A DNA stretch of 64,000 nt from Niveispirillum sp943371025 (GCA_943371025.1 CALRTC020000004.1:62001-126000); one strand, 5' to 3'. Shown: positions 42,402 through 52,905, counted from the first letter of the stretch. Made by a program: numbers and translations. The notes: generated by a model from the sequence alone, not told the origin.

Positions 42402-43334
42402 TCAGTCGAACAGGCTCGACACCGAGCGTTCGTTGCTGATTCGCTCGATGGCGTCGGCCATCAGGCGGGCGATCGAACGCTGACGGATGTTGCGGGCATT
42501 GCGCACGGCTTCCGTCGCCACGATGCTGTCGGTGATGACCAGTTCGTCCAGGGGCGAGGCGGCCACGCGGGCGACGGCCCCGCCGGACAGCACGCCATGG
42601 GTGACATAGGCGCGGACCGACGTGGCGCCGCGGGCCTTCAGGGCCGACGCGGCGTTGCACAGCGTGCCGGCGCTGTCGACGATATCGTCGATCAGGATGC
42701 AGTCGCGGCCCGACACGTCACCGATGACATTCATCACCTCCGACACGCCGGCACGTTCGCGGCGCTTGTCGATGATGGCCAGATCGGCTTCCAGGCGGCT
42801 GGCGATGGCGCGGGCGCGGACCACGCCGCCCACGTCCGGCGACACGATCATCAGGTTGCCGCCACGCATATGCTCCTTCACGTCCTTCGTGAATTCGCCG
42901 CCGGCCACCAGATTATCGACGGGGATATCGAAGAAGCCCTGAATCTGACCGGCATGCAGATCCATGGTCAGCACGCGGTTGGCGCCGGCCGTGGTGACCA
43001 GATTAGCCACCAGCTTGGCCGAAATCGGCGTGCGGGGGCCGGTCTTGCGGTCCTGGCGGGCATAGCCGTAATAGGGGATCACGGCCGTGATGCGCCGGGC
43101 CGAACCGCGACGCAGCGCGTCGATGGTGACCAGCAGTTCCATCAGATGGTCATTGGCCGGGAAGGACGTCGACTGGATGACGAACACATCCTCGCCGCGC
43201 ACATTCTCGTTGATCTCGACGAAAATCTCGTTGTCCGCGAAGCGACGGATGGTCGCCTTGGTCAGCGGAACTTCAAGGCAATGCGAAATGGCTTCAGCCA
43301 AAGGCTGATTGCTGTTCCCGGCGATCAGCTTCAT
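42402..43334 (-). CDS. prs: Ribose-phosphate pyrophosphokinase
   Basis: 310 residues from ATG 43334 (MKLIAGNSNQPLAEAISHCL). It makes PRPP from ribose-5-phosphate and ATP for nucleotide, His and Trp synthesis. Visible: EINENVRGEDVFVIQST (ATP loop region), YYGYARQDRK flexible loop, and the PRPP site DCILIDDIVDSAGTLCNAA. Length matches bacterial class I enzymes (about 310-315). The open frame extends 73 codons upstream into non-coding-like sequence; the given start matches the family N-terminus. Confidence 0.96.
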   Translation of the reverse strand: MKLIAGNSNQPLAEAISHCLEVPLTKATIRRFADNEIFVEINENVRGEDVFVIQSTSFPANDHLMELLVTIDALRRGSARRITAVIPYYGYARQDRKTGPRTPISAKLVANLVTTAGANRVLTMDLHAGQIQGFFDIPVDNLVAGGEFTKDVKEHMRGGNLMIVSPDVGGVVRARAIASRLEADLAIIDKRRERAGVSEVMNVIGDVSGRDCILIDDIVDSAGTLCNAASALKARGATSVRAYVTHGVLSGGAVARVAASPLDELVITDSIVATEAVRNARNIRQRSIARLMADAIERISNERSVSSLFD

Positions 43335-43510
43335 GGTCGTGCTGCCCGTCTTTGGTGGAGAAAAGGGTGACAGGCGCCGCCGCGGACGACGTCGCCAAAC
43401 CTTCACAAAGGCGGGCGCACCATACCCCCGGCCCCCCGCCCTGTAAACGCCGCGACCGTTGCAGCCTACAACGGTGTGGCAGTCGGCAATGACATGGAAG
43501 CGAGGGGATA

Positions 43511-43544
43511 ACGGCCCGCACCACCAGGGGATGGGGCGGGCCGT
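43511..43544 (-). terminator. Stem-loop downstream of csbD
   Basis: ACGGCCCGC / GCGGGCCGT with a 16-nt loop, 22 bp past the csbD stop on the minus strand and before prs. No T-tract, so it is a weak or rho-assisted terminator. Confidence 0.4.
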
Positions 43545-43565
43545 CACCAGCAACAGGGCAGGCGA

Positions 43566-43745
43566 TCAGCGCGTGGCGTCGCGTACCGCATCCTTGATGT
43601 GGCCCTTCACCTGCTGGGCCTTGCCCTTGGCCTGATCCAGGGTGCCCTCGGCCACCAGCGCCGGATCGTCGGTGGCCTGTCCCACACCCTTCTTCAGGGC
43701 ACCCTTGGCCTCGTTCAGCTTGCCCTTCACATTGTCCATGTTCAT
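43566..43745 (-). CDS. CsbD family stress protein
   Basis: 59 residues from the ATG at 43745 (MNMDNVKGKLNEAKGALKKG), preceded by GGAGAAA; a start four codons upstream is also open. Two CsbD half-repeats: KGKLNEAKGALKKGVGQATDDP and LDQAKGKAQQVKGHIKDAV. A hydrophilic, largely unfolded general-stress protein of unknown role. A GC hairpin lies upstream at about 43773-43809. It is not close enough to prs to imply an operon. Confidence 0.88.
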   Translation of the reverse strand: MNMDNVKGKLNEAKGALKKGVGQATDDPALVAEGTLDQAKGKAQQVKGHIKDAVRDATR

Positions 43746-43934
43746 GAATTTCTCCATCGCCTGTCGGGGCGGCCGGGTGGCGGCCCTGCGAGGTTAACGT
43801 CGCAGGGGGCCGTTTGATCCGTGGGGACAGTGCTGTCGCCGCGAACAATGTTCAAATTTGCCGCCGGATTGCCCTTGTTCCGCCACAGCGCCCTGTTTAA
43901 CAGTAGGGCAGTGTGATTTTCAGGAAGCGTTCAG

Positions 43935-44753
43935 ATGTGCCGTTGGTTGGCCTATGCCGGTGTTCCCGTCGCCATGGATACGTTGCTGTTTCAGCCCAGC
44001 AATTCGCTGATCCGGCAGTCGCTGTCGGCCCAGCGCAGCGTGGCACCCACCAATGGCGACGGATTCGGCCTGGGCTGGTACGGCGATCTGGCCAAGCCCG
44101 GCCTGTACCGTGACACGATGCCGGCCTGGTCGGATGCCAATTTGCGCTCCCTGGCTGAACAGATCCGCTCGCCCTTGTTCTTCGCCCATGTGCGGGCGTC
44201 GACAGGCACGGCCACGTCGCGCCTGAACTGCCATCCGTTCCGCTATGGCGACTGGCTGTTCATGCATAATGGACAGATCGGCGGCTGGCCCCTGGTCCGC
44301 CAGGATGTGGAGGGCATGATCCGCAAGGATCTCTATCGCCACCGTGAGGGCTCCACCGATAGCGAGGCCTTTTTCTATCTGGCCCTGGGCAATGGGCTGA
44401 TGGAGGACCCGGCCGCCGCCTTTGCCGCCACCGTGTCACAGATCGTTGGCAAGATGCGGCGGGAAGGGGTGAAGGAACCGTTCCGCATGACAGCTGCCTG
44501 CAGCGACGGTCGCCGGCTTTATGCCGTGCGCTGGTCATGTGACGGCAAGTCGCCGACGCTTTACTGGACAAAGGGGCATGTCGATGGCTGCCGCGAGGGG
44601 CGCCTTTGCCTGGAAGAAGGTGATGATGCCGTCATGGTCCTGTCCGAACCGCTGGACGAGGATGCCAGCCACTGGAACGAGGTGGCGGAAGGCAGCTTCC
44701 TGGTGGCCGAGGGCGGCCGGGTCGCAGTGCAGCCGTTCAACCCTTTGGGCTGA
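43935..44753 (+). CDS. Class II glutamine amidotransferase (YafJ-like)
   Basis: 272 residues starting MCRWLAYAG: Cys2 is the N-terminal nucleophile after Met removal. NGDGFGLGWYG, FFAHVRASTGTATSRLNCHPF and WLFMHNGQIGGW are the glutamine-binding and catalytic stretches of the Ntn-type GATase II fold. Free-standing members such as YafJ and Dug3 hydrolyse Gln or gamma-glutamyl compounds; the partner is unknown. AGGAAG precedes the start. The next gene follows after 6 bp, so the two form an operon. Confidence 0.88.
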   Translation: MCRWLAYAGVPVAMDTLLFQPSNSLIRQSLSAQRSVAPTNGDGFGLGWYGDLAKPGLYRDTMPAWSDANLRSLAEQIRSPLFFAHVRASTGTATSRLNCHPFRYGDWLFMHNGQIGGWPLVRQDVEGMIRKDLYRHREGSTDSEAFFYLALGNGLMEDPAAAFAATVSQIVGKMRREGVKEPFRMTAACSDGRRLYAVRWSCDGKSPTLYWTKGHVDGCREGRLCLEEGDDAVMVLSEPLDEDASHWNEVAEGSFLVAEGGRVAVQPFNPLG

Positions 44754-44759
44754 GGTGAG

Positions 44760-45425
44760 ATGATGCGCGCACTGTGGATGACGATCCCTGTTCTGGCCGT
44801 CCTGGCCCTGCCGGCCGCAGCGGCGCCGGGAACACACACCGTTCCTTATAAGGAATTCTTCGATCAACTGGCGCGCTTCTATGGCCAGGGTCACGACCGG
44901 CTGACCCTGCGCCTGTCCATCCTGCCCGAGGATGACAAGGTACCGCTGGCCCAGCCGCCCAGCATGGTGGCCGCCACGGGTGAGGGACCGGTGCCATTCG
45001 CCATCGACGCGGCAGGCGCGGTCGATCTGCCCTATCGGCCCGACTGGGTGGCCGCCAATGTCAGCGTCACCGTCAACCAGGCGCCCAAGACCTATCGCAT
45101 GAAGGCGCAGATCGGCATGAAGCTCCCCGACGGGGCCACGCAGATTGCCTATGCCGACGTGAAGGCCGCCTTCGACCAATTCGATCAGGTGATTTCGAAG
45201 GAGGCGGGCATGGCCTCCTTCCTGGCGCCGTCGGCCAAGACCCTGCGCCTGTTCTGCGGTACGGACTGCACCGTCACCATCGCCGGGCCCAAGGGTGCGC
45301 GCGTGCTGAAGGCCGATGATCGCGGCCGCGTGAATGTGCCCAACGACAAGGCCCTGGTGAAGGAAGGCCCGACCCTGACGGCCAGCCATCCCATCACCTA
45401 TTCGGTGCTGACGACGAAGGAGTAA
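44760..45425 (+). CDS. Exported protein, probably DUF2987-like
   Basis: 221 residues with a signal peptide (MTIPVLAVLALPAAAAPGT). The mature start VPYKEFFDQLARFYG is reminiscent of DUF2987. The rest is beta-rich with a Cys pair (FCGTDCTV, about 162-166). GAGGTGAG precedes twin ATGs at 44760 and 44763. It shares an operon with the glutamine amidotransferase. Role unknown. Confidence 0.65.
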   Translation: MMRALWMTIPVLAVLALPAAAAPGTHTVPYKEFFDQLARFYGQGHDRLTLRLSILPEDDKVPLAQPPSMVAATGEGPVPFAIDAAGAVDLPYRPDWVAANVSVTVNQAPKTYRMKAQIGMKLPDGATQIAYADVKAAFDQFDQVISKEAGMASFLAPSAKTLRLFCGTDCTVTIAGPKGARVLKADDRGRVNVPNDKALVKEGPTLTASHPITYSVLTTKE

Positions 45426-45538
45426 GGGCGGCGTGGCGGATGTTGAGTCCAGTGCGATTTATCTGTACGCGATTTTATATATTTTTAATTCACTGAGCAT
45501 GTTTAAATTTACAGATTTTTTGTCGAAAGTGGCCCAGA

Positions 45539-46072
45539 ATGTCTGAGATCGCGGTCCCGTATACACGGTTTACATTTTTTTGGAGTGGGCCATTTTCGCA
45601 GTGGCATTTATGCAGATTCACGATTGATAAGGTGATCTACAATTGTGCTGAGCAATATATGATGGCTGAGAAGGCGCGTTTATTTGGTGATGAAGATTCT
45701 CTTCGTCGTATATTGGCCGCGGGGTTGCCGCGGGACCAGAAATCTATTGGTAGGCGTATTAAGGGGTTCTCGCAAGAATTATGGGATAAGAAGAAGATAG
45801 AGATTGTTTACCGTGGAAACAGGGCAAAATTTACGACACATAGAGATTTGCTTTTATTATTATTTGAAACGGAAGGGACGGAGCTTGTTGAGGCTAGCCC
45901 ATTGGATACAATTTGGGGTGTCGGCCTTACTGCTGATGACCCCGCCATATATGATCGCGACCAATGGAGGGGACAGAATTTGCTGGGAGGAGTTCTGACA
46001 CAGTTGCGCGATTCGCTCCTGTCAGAGCAACGAACAGGTGGCATTCCTGAACTTGCTAAACGAGTGCGTTGA
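45539..46072 (+). CDS. NADAR-family N-glycosidase (YbiA-like)
   Basis: 177 residues. NADAR (DUF1768) signature in order: FFWSGPFSQWH, NCAEQYMMAEKARLFGD, KSIGRRIKGFSQELWD, GNRAKFTTH and EASPLDTIWGVGL. Family members cleave N-glycosidic bonds in ADP-ribose-type or riboflavin-pathway compounds, and some remove ADP-ribose from guanine in DNA, countering DarT-like toxins. No such toxin gene is adjacent here. The gene and its 113-bp upstream region are markedly AT-rich compared with neighbours, which suggests transfer. Confidence 0.85.
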   Translation: MSEIAVPYTRFTFFWSGPFSQWHLCRFTIDKVIYNCAEQYMMAEKARLFGDEDSLRRILAAGLPRDQKSIGRRIKGFSQELWDKKKIEIVYRGNRAKFTTHRDLLLLLFETEGTELVEASPLDTIWGVGLTADDPAIYDRDQWRGQNLLGGVLTQLRDSLLSEQRTGGIPELAKRVR

Positions 46073-46227
46073 GCCTTTGCGACCTGCTCGACGATTTGCG
46101 TCCGCCCCCTGTCCGATCCGGTCCGGTCTGAACTGGGGGCAGACCTGCTTATGTGCGCCTTGTCCCTTGGGGTCCGGTTGGTTAGGTTGCGGCGCATTCT
46201 CCGCCCCAGCCCGCAGGATAATGCGCC

Positions 46228-47796
<1,569 letters not shown>

Positions 47797-47808
<12 letters not shown>

Positions 47809-48025
47809 GGGGTATGGGATACTGTGTAGGGCTCTGGATGGAAATAGCTTAGGAAAAATAGAGGGTTATGGGATCGTTAGGCTGCTATCCACGGTAAATT
47901 GTCAATCGAGCCGCCCTCCTTTTCTAAGCTGTTAATTTCATAGGGATGTCTCCTGGATTGCCAAAACGCGTCTGGGGCAGCAACATATTTTGAGGGTGTT
48001 TCTGACGGTAGTTTTTGAGTGGGAA
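47797..48025 (+). other. Possible att-like direct repeats behind guaA
   Basis: GAGTGGGAATGAGG at the guaA 3' end (47797-47810) recurs as GAGTGGGAAAGAGT at 48017-48030: 12 of 14 matches, nine identical in a row. This might be a remnant left or right end of an integrated element. No integrase gene is visible. Confidence 0.3.
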
Positions 48026-48076
48026 AGAGTGGTCGAGAAATCTACCGTCAGATTGAAACGCTGGGTCTGACGGTAG
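48001..48076. repeat. Threefold TCTGACGGTAG motif
   Basis: TCTGACGGTAG at 48001-48011 and 48066-48076 in direct order, and its complement at 48042-48052. The three lie within 76 bp, ending 25 bp before a start codon. They could be operator sites, or a small foldback. Confidence 0.6.
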
Positions 48077-48100
48077 TTTTGTACGGAGCTGGGGGCGGCG

Positions 48101-48609
48101 ATGACGAGCAATTTTGCCCCCTACGATGATGTCGAAAGGTTGGAGCGATATCTCAATCTTCCCAAAGCTGCTCTCAGTAACATTCCAATTTATGCTCGCG
48201 TGCCAGCGGTCGATGCGATTAGGCGCGTCCGTCAAATGGAAGCCTCAACCCTCTTCCGACCCGGTCTTTATTACATCGTGCTTGCTGATTTGCGCGAGAA
48301 CACGGCCTTCAACGCCAAGTATGGCAATGCCGAAGGTGATGTACGTGTGGAATGGTTCCAGACCGCAGTCATCCAGTCGATCGGTGAAATTTCTCCAGAG
48401 AACTATGTTGCGTTTAGCAAGACGATCGGTGATGCCGCCCTCCTGATTTTTCGGCGTTTCGCGATGTCTTCAAATGGTCGTAATAACTGACTTGCAATCT
48501 GGAGGGCACTCGAGGCGAATTTATTGAGAATCTTGAGAGCCATGGGATCGATTTTGAGGATGATTCTTTAGACGGAAGGCTGTCGGATTTCGACCTTAAA
48601 GCGCGTTAG
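48101..48609 (+). pseudogene. Decayed nucleotidyl cyclase-like gene
   Basis: The frame from ATG 48101 codes for 129 residues: YYIVLADLRENTAFNAKYGNAEGD, then SKTIGDAALLIF. This looks like a class III cyclase half-domain (A-D-x-R-x-N-T, G-D-A-x-L-x-F). Right after LLIF the meaningful reading shifts: SAFRDVFKWS, two stops TAATAA, then LTCNLEGTRGEFIENLESHG and DFEDDSLDGRLSDFDLKAR to a TAG at 48607. One lost T in the run at 48447-48451 and two C-to-T changes would explain this. It resembles signalling or defence cyclases, but the domain call is by eye only. Confidence 0.5.
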
Positions 48610-48654
48610 CTTGTCCATCTTTGGTAGGTTTCTTACAAATAACAGATTGACCCT

Positions 48655-48873
48655 TTGAGTCTAGCAGTGAGTCAGACGTTTAAGACCGAGAAATTTTTCG
48701 ACCGCGATGATCTCGGATGTACACAAACAGTCTATGACGCCGTTAGTCCCGCACTTGCCGAGTTGAATCTTGTTGCACAAGAAAATGCGATGGTCGAAAT
48801 ACTAGGCGCGTCGGGACCTTCTATGAGTTACTATCTTGTCCGGCGCGAAGCGTCTAAGCTAAGCGTTGATTAG
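48655..48873 (+). CDS. Small ORF in the post-guaA segment
   Basis: 72 residues from TTG 48655 or 68 from GTG 48667. The sequence TFKTEKFFDRDDLGCTQTVY and later ASGPSMSYYLVRR looks protein-like, but I know no family. It may be an intact small protein or the remnant of a longer gene in this decayed segment. Confidence 0.35.
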   Translation: MSLAVSQTFKTEKFFDRDDLGCTQTVYDAVSPALAELNLVAQENAMVEILGASGPSMSYYLVRREASKLSVD

Positions 48874-48969
48874 CAACCAAGCCCTGGTCTGCGAGGGGCT
48901 GCCATGAAAGCTGAGCCATTTAGGATGCGGAATATGTTCGTCTCTAACTCCATGACGAGATGATAAGCG

Positions 48970-50172
48970 ATGCATATCAAAGACCTCATCCCGGAGGCGG
49001 GTTTCGTTCAGAGAAATTACTGCGACGACTGCGGCAGGCTACTCGACCTGGAGTTTTCCCTATACGACGAGGAAATCTCCGGCGTTCGCATTCAAATCGA
49101 TGGGCTGCCGGTCCTTAGGTGCTCAGCTTGCAGCAAGGACCACCTACCGGATTTATCCCGTTTGGCGCTGATTGATAGCCATAAACGTGCGGTCGAAGCC
49201 GGTTGGCCCGTGTTCGCCTGCGTGCGAAAAAAGCGCAAAAACGAGTTCAAATTTACCAAGGTGCCATTCCTATATGACCCTGACGACTATTTTTACATCC
49301 CCGGCCTCCATCGGCCATTCGACGTTGGGTTTCTGACGCCCGTATTCTTTAAGCGGGAGGTCCTGCTCAAGTACGACAATTCGCCGTCGTATCGGGTGCA
49401 ATTCGCGTCTACGACATACGGAACGATCTACACTGGCGAGGAATATATCTCGTTCGGCATCAACAGGAACGGCCTAGTGGTGATGTGGCTGGGCGACATC
49501 GCGAAGATGCCGGAGTCCGAGCAGTATTATCTCCGCTCGGAGAACGTCCCCTCCGACCATTCAATTGGAAGCGAGTTTTACGAAGGTCAAATCGAATGTG
49601 TTTTCACAGAGATCTCTCGGGAGAGTCGGCTGTTCAAGGCCAGGTCTGCCTTCATCGAAGTGAACGTCAAACGCTTCGCCAAGAAGATCGCGCATCTGGA
49701 CGATGAGGTCATGAATTTGGCTCTGGCGTTCAATGGACCCGTCGTCGACACCGAGAAGGAGCGGCGCCACCTCGCCGACACCCTCAACAAGATCTACATC
49801 GAGTCTTTTGACAACGCCGCACTAGGGGACGTGCTCAAATCGTTGGGCGGCGACCCCAGGAACCTCGGCAGCCTTAAGCGCCTTCAAGGTATTTTGGAGC
49901 GCTTGCTACCCAGGGAGAACATCAACAGCCTGTTGAGTCCACTCTACGTGCTGTACGATCTGCGTGTCGCCTATTCGCATCTGACCTCGGCCGAGAGGCA
50001 GCGTGACGTGTTTCAAACCGTGGTGGATCGGTTGGAGATCGACGCCAGCGCGAGCCTGACGGATCTCTATGATCACCTAATAGAGGCCTTAATCGCGACT
50101 TTTGAGCGGCTCACCGAGCTGGTCGATATCGATGATGCCGACTGTGCAAATGGCGGTCTGGAAATTGAATGA
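48970..50172 (+). CDS. Unknown protein with N-terminal zinc ribbon
   Basis: 400 residues. Two Cys pairs near the start, YCDDCGRLL (18-21) and LRCSACSKD (51-54), form a likely zinc ribbon. The middle (about 90-210) is beta-rich and aromatic. The C-terminal 150 residues are helical, including LRVAYSHLTSAERQR, which recalls the helical caps of ApeA/HEPN-like proteins (R-x-x-x-S-H). The link to HEPN RNases is only a suspicion. It stands alone on the plus strand downstream of the decayed cyclase-like gene, with base use less GC-rich than the housekeeping genes. Probably part of a mobile or defence cargo. Confidence 0.6.
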   Translation: MHIKDLIPEAGFVQRNYCDDCGRLLDLEFSLYDEEISGVRIQIDGLPVLRCSACSKDHLPDLSRLALIDSHKRAVEAGWPVFACVRKKRKNEFKFTKVPFLYDPDDYFYIPGLHRPFDVGFLTPVFFKREVLLKYDNSPSYRVQFASTTYGTIYTGEEYISFGINRNGLVVMWLGDIAKMPESEQYYLRSENVPSDHSIGSEFYEGQIECVFTEISRESRLFKARSAFIEVNVKRFAKKIAHLDDEVMNLALAFNGPVVDTEKERRHLADTLNKIYIESFDNAALGDVLKSLGGDPRNLGSLKRLQGILERLLPRENINSLLSPLYVLYDLRVAYSHLTSAERQRDVFQTVVDRLEIDASASLTDLYDHLIEALIATFERLTELVDIDDADCANGGLEIE

Positions 50173-50300
50173 CGGGCTGCGGTTTTTTTCAGCTCAGAGG
50201 TGATAGGGCGTTAGCCGTTGACTGGGTCTCGTCAGACAACCTCCGTTAAAGCCTGACTGATGTGTGACCCTGCCGAAGAACTGACCTTTTCCAGTCTCCA

Positions 50301-50322
50301 AAGGCCGTTATCCACGGCCCTT
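50301..50322 (-). terminator. Stem-loop downstream of oxyR
   Basis: AAGGCCG / CGGCCCTT around a 7-nt loop, followed by TTGG on the plus strand and TTTGG on the minus strand. It lies 45 bp past the oxyR stop. Confidence 0.5.
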
Positions 50323-50366
50323 GGTATTGGTTTCATCATGCATGGTCGCCATTTCGGCTTGTCGCT

Positions 50367-51281
50367 TCACCCCTTCGCCAGCCGCTTTTCCTTCTTCATG
50401 GCCTGCCGGCACATTTCGGAAATCTGCTTGAACAGGAAGCCCATGGGCGAAGTGCGGCGCCAGACCAGGCCGATGTCGCGGCTGGGCTGCGGATCGGCGA
50501 AGCGCAACAGGCGCATATTGTCGGGTGTGGGCGCGTCAGCGCTGATCGACAGGGCCGGCAGCAGGGTGGCGCCCATGCCGGCAATGACCATCTGGCGCAG
50601 GGTTTCCAGGCTGGTGGCGCGGAATTCGGACGTTTCCTGCGCGCCGGACAACTGGCACACCTCCAGCGCCTGGTTGCGCAGGCAATGGCCTTCCTCCAGC
50701 AGCATCAGCGTGTGGGCGCGCAGATCGTCCAGGCTGACCTTGTCCTGGCCGGCCAGCGGATGGTCGGCGGGCACGGCCATCAGGAACGGTTCCTTGAACA
50801 ACAGGTCGCTGTTCAGATGATCATCCTTGATGGGCAGGGCCAGGAAGGCTGCGTCCAGCGAGCCCTTGTCCAGGCGTGACAGCAGGATCTCGCTCTTTTC
50901 CTCGAACAGCAGCAGCTTCAACTGCGGATAGCGGTCGCGCAGCAGGGGCACGATATAGGGCAGCAGATAGGGGCCCAGCGTGGGGAAGATGCCCAGGCGC
51001 AGGGTGCCGGTTTCCACCGTGCCCGCATGGCGGGCGGCGTCCTTCATCTCCTCCACCTCGCGCAGGATGCGCTGAGCGCGCTCCACGGCGTCCTCGCCGG
51101 CGGGCGTCAGCATCACCTTGCGGGGGCCGCGTTCCAGCAACTGCACGCCCAGCTCATCCTCCAGCTTGCTGATCTGGGTGGAAAGTGTGGGCTGGCTGAC
51201 CAGACAGGCATCGGCGGCCCGCCGGAAATTCCGGTGGGTCGCCAGGGCCACAAGATATTGAAGCTCGCGCAGGGTCATCAT
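50367..51281 (-). CDS. oxyR: LysR-family peroxide regulator OxyR
   Basis: 304 residues from ATG 51281 (twin ATG at 51278). The N-terminal LysR winged helix reads LRELQYLVALATHRNFRRAADACLVSQPTLSTQI. The redox pair is seen in GHCLRNQALEVC, spaced as C199/C208 of E. coli OxyR. It senses H2O2 by disulphide formation and activates peroxide defence. It follows ahpF on the same strand, with a terminator-like hairpin in the 55-bp gap; an OxyR-type operator precedes ahpC. Confidence 0.93.
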   Translation of the reverse strand: MMTLRELQYLVALATHRNFRRAADACLVSQPTLSTQISKLEDELGVQLLERGPRKVMLTPAGEDAVERAQRILREVEEMKDAARHAGTVETGTLRLGIFPTLGPYLLPYIVPLLRDRYPQLKLLLFEEKSEILLSRLDKGSLDAAFLALPIKDDHLNSDLLFKEPFLMAVPADHPLAGQDKVSLDDLRAHTLMLLEEGHCLRNQALEVCQLSGAQETSEFRATSLETLRQMVIAGMGATLLPALSISADAPTPDNMRLLRFADPQPSRDIGLVWRRTSPMGFLFKQISEMCRQAMKKEKRLAKG

Positions 51282-51292
51282 GCGTCCGGGTG

Positions 51293-51330
51293 GCGGGGAC
51301 GGCGTTCCGGGTTTGGAGCCGCCGTCCCGC
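51293..51330 (-). terminator. Hairpin between ahpF and oxyR
   Basis: GCGGGGACGGCG / CCGCCGTCCCGC with one bulged G and a 14-nt loop. It starts 6 bp past the ahpF stop; no T-tract. Confidence 0.5.
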
Positions 51331-51336
51331 ACCATA

Positions 51337-52905
51337 TCACGCTGCCGCCGGGGCAGAAGTGCGGATCAGATGGTCGAAGGCGGCCAGCGAGGCCTTGGCC
51401 CCTTCGCCCATGGCGATGATGATCTGCTTGTACGGCACCGTGGTGCAGTCGCCGGCCGCGAACACGCCGGGCAGGGAGGTTTCACCCCGGTCGTTCACCA
51501 GCACCTCACCGCGCGGCGACAGTTCGACGGAACCCTTCAGCCATTCGGTGTTGGGCAGCAGGCCGATCTGCACGAAGATGCCTTCCAGATCGACATGGTT
51601 GATCTGGCCGCTGGTCCGATCCTCGTAATTCAGGCCGTTGACCCGGGCACCGTCGCCGGTCACCTCCGTCGTGCGGGCCGCCAGGATGACCTTGACGTTG
51701 GGCAGGGAATAGAGCTTGCGCTGCAACACATCGTCGGCCCGCAGCTTGCTGTCGAATTCCAGCAGGGTGACATGGGCGACGATGCCGGCCAGGTCGATGG
51801 CCGCTTCCACGCCGGAATTGCCGCCGCCGATCACGGCCACGCGCTTGCCCTTGAACAGGGGGCCGTCGCAGTGCGGGCAGAAGGCCACGCCCTTGGCCAT
51901 GTAGGTCTCCTCCCCTGGCACGCCCATCTTGCGCCAGCGCGCACCGGTGGACAGGATCACGGACTTCGACCGCAGGGTGGCGCCATTGGCCAGTTCAACC
52001 GCGATCAGACCGTCGCCGGGCACCAGCTTCGTCGCCCGCTGCAAATTCATGATGTCCACTTCATAGTCGCGGACATGGGTTTCCAGGGCGGTCGCCAGCT
52101 TCGGCCCCTCCGTATGGGGAACGGACACGAAATTGGCGATTTCCATCGTGTCCAGCACCTGGCCACCGAACCGTTCGGCCGCGACCCCGGTGCGCACACC
52201 CTTGCGGGCGGCATAGATGGCGGCGGCGGCACCGGCCGGGCCACCGCCCACGACCAGCACGTCATAGGGGGCCTGGTCGTTCAGGCGCTTGGCCTCGCGG
52301 TCGGCGGCACCGGTATCCAGCTTGGCGACAATCTCCTCCACCCCCATGCGGCCGGAGCCGAAGACGGCGCCATTCATGTAGATGGTGGGGACGGACATGA
52401 CCTGCCGCGTCTCGACCTCGGCTTGGAAGCCGGCGCCGTCGATGGCGACGTGGCGGATGCGCGGGTTCAGCACGGCCATCAGGTTCAGGGCCTGCACCAC
52501 ATCCGGGCAGTTCTGGCAGGACTGGGAAAAATAGGTCTCGAAGGTGAAGTCGCCGTCCAGCGCCTTGATCTGGTCGATCAGCGCCTGTTCAATCTTGGGT
52601 GGATAGCCGCCCACCTGCAAAAGGGCCAGCACCAGCGAGGTGAATTCATGCCCCATGGGCAGACCGGCGAAACGCAGGTCGATGGCATGGCCAGGGGAGG
52701 TCAGCGCGAAGGAGGGGACGCGCGCTTCCTGGGCCCCGCGGATCTCGGTGACGCTGACCTTGTCGGACTGGGCGGCGATGTCGGCCAGCAGTTCCAGCAT
52801 TTCCCGGGAAGCCGGGCTGTCATCCACCGAAGCCTTGATCTCGACGGGACGGACAAGCCGCTCAAGATAGGCCTTGAGCTGGCTCTTCATGGCATTATCA
52901 AGCAT
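51337..52905 (-). CDS. ahpF: Alkyl hydroperoxide reductase subunit F
   Basis: 522 residues from ATG 52905 (GGAGAG 8 bp upstream). NADH:AhpC oxidoreductase. The N-terminal tandem thioredoxin domain carries CQNC (about 128-131). The FAD domain has VVGGGPAGAAAAIYAARKG. The NAD domain has VIGGGNSGVEAAIDLAG and the redox pair CPHC. GVFAAGDCTTVPYKQI closes the FAD site. It transfers electrons from NADH to AhpC. It lies 157 bp downstream of ahpC, with a GC hairpin between that may set the C:F ratio. Confidence 0.96.
   Translation of the reverse strand: MLDNAMKSQLKAYLERLVRPVEIKASVDDSPASREMLELLADIAAQSDKVSVTEIRGAQEARVPSFALTSPGHAIDLRFAGLPMGHEFTSLVLALLQVGGYPPKIEQALIDQIKALDGDFTFETYFSQSCQNCPDVVQALNLMAVLNPRIRHVAIDGAGFQAEVETRQVMSVPTIYMNGAVFGSGRMGVEEIVAKLDTGAADREAKRLNDQAPYDVLVVGGGPAGAAAAIYAARKGVRTGVAAERFGGQVLDTMEIANFVSVPHTEGPKLATALETHVRDYEVDIMNLQRATKLVPGDGLIAVELANGATLRSKSVILSTGARWRKMGVPGEETYMAKGVAFCPHCDGPLFKGKRVAVIGGGNSGVEAAIDLAGIVAHVTLLEFDSKLRADDVLQRKLYSLPNVKVILAARTTEVTGDGARVNGLNYEDRTSGQINHVDLEGIFVQIGLLPNTEWLKGSVELSPRGEVLVNDRGETSLPGVFAAGDCTTVPYKQIIIAMGEGAKASLAAFDHLIRTSAPAAA

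Noticed and set aside
46073..46227. Possible purine riboswitch before guaA
   Set aside because: No conserved purine-aptamer core was seen; only unremarkable GC-rich leader sequence.
51903..51915. TAGGTCTCCTCCC, resembling the FixJ-like box
   Set aside because: It lies inside the ahpF coding sequence in GC-rich DNA and lacks the final G; probably chance.
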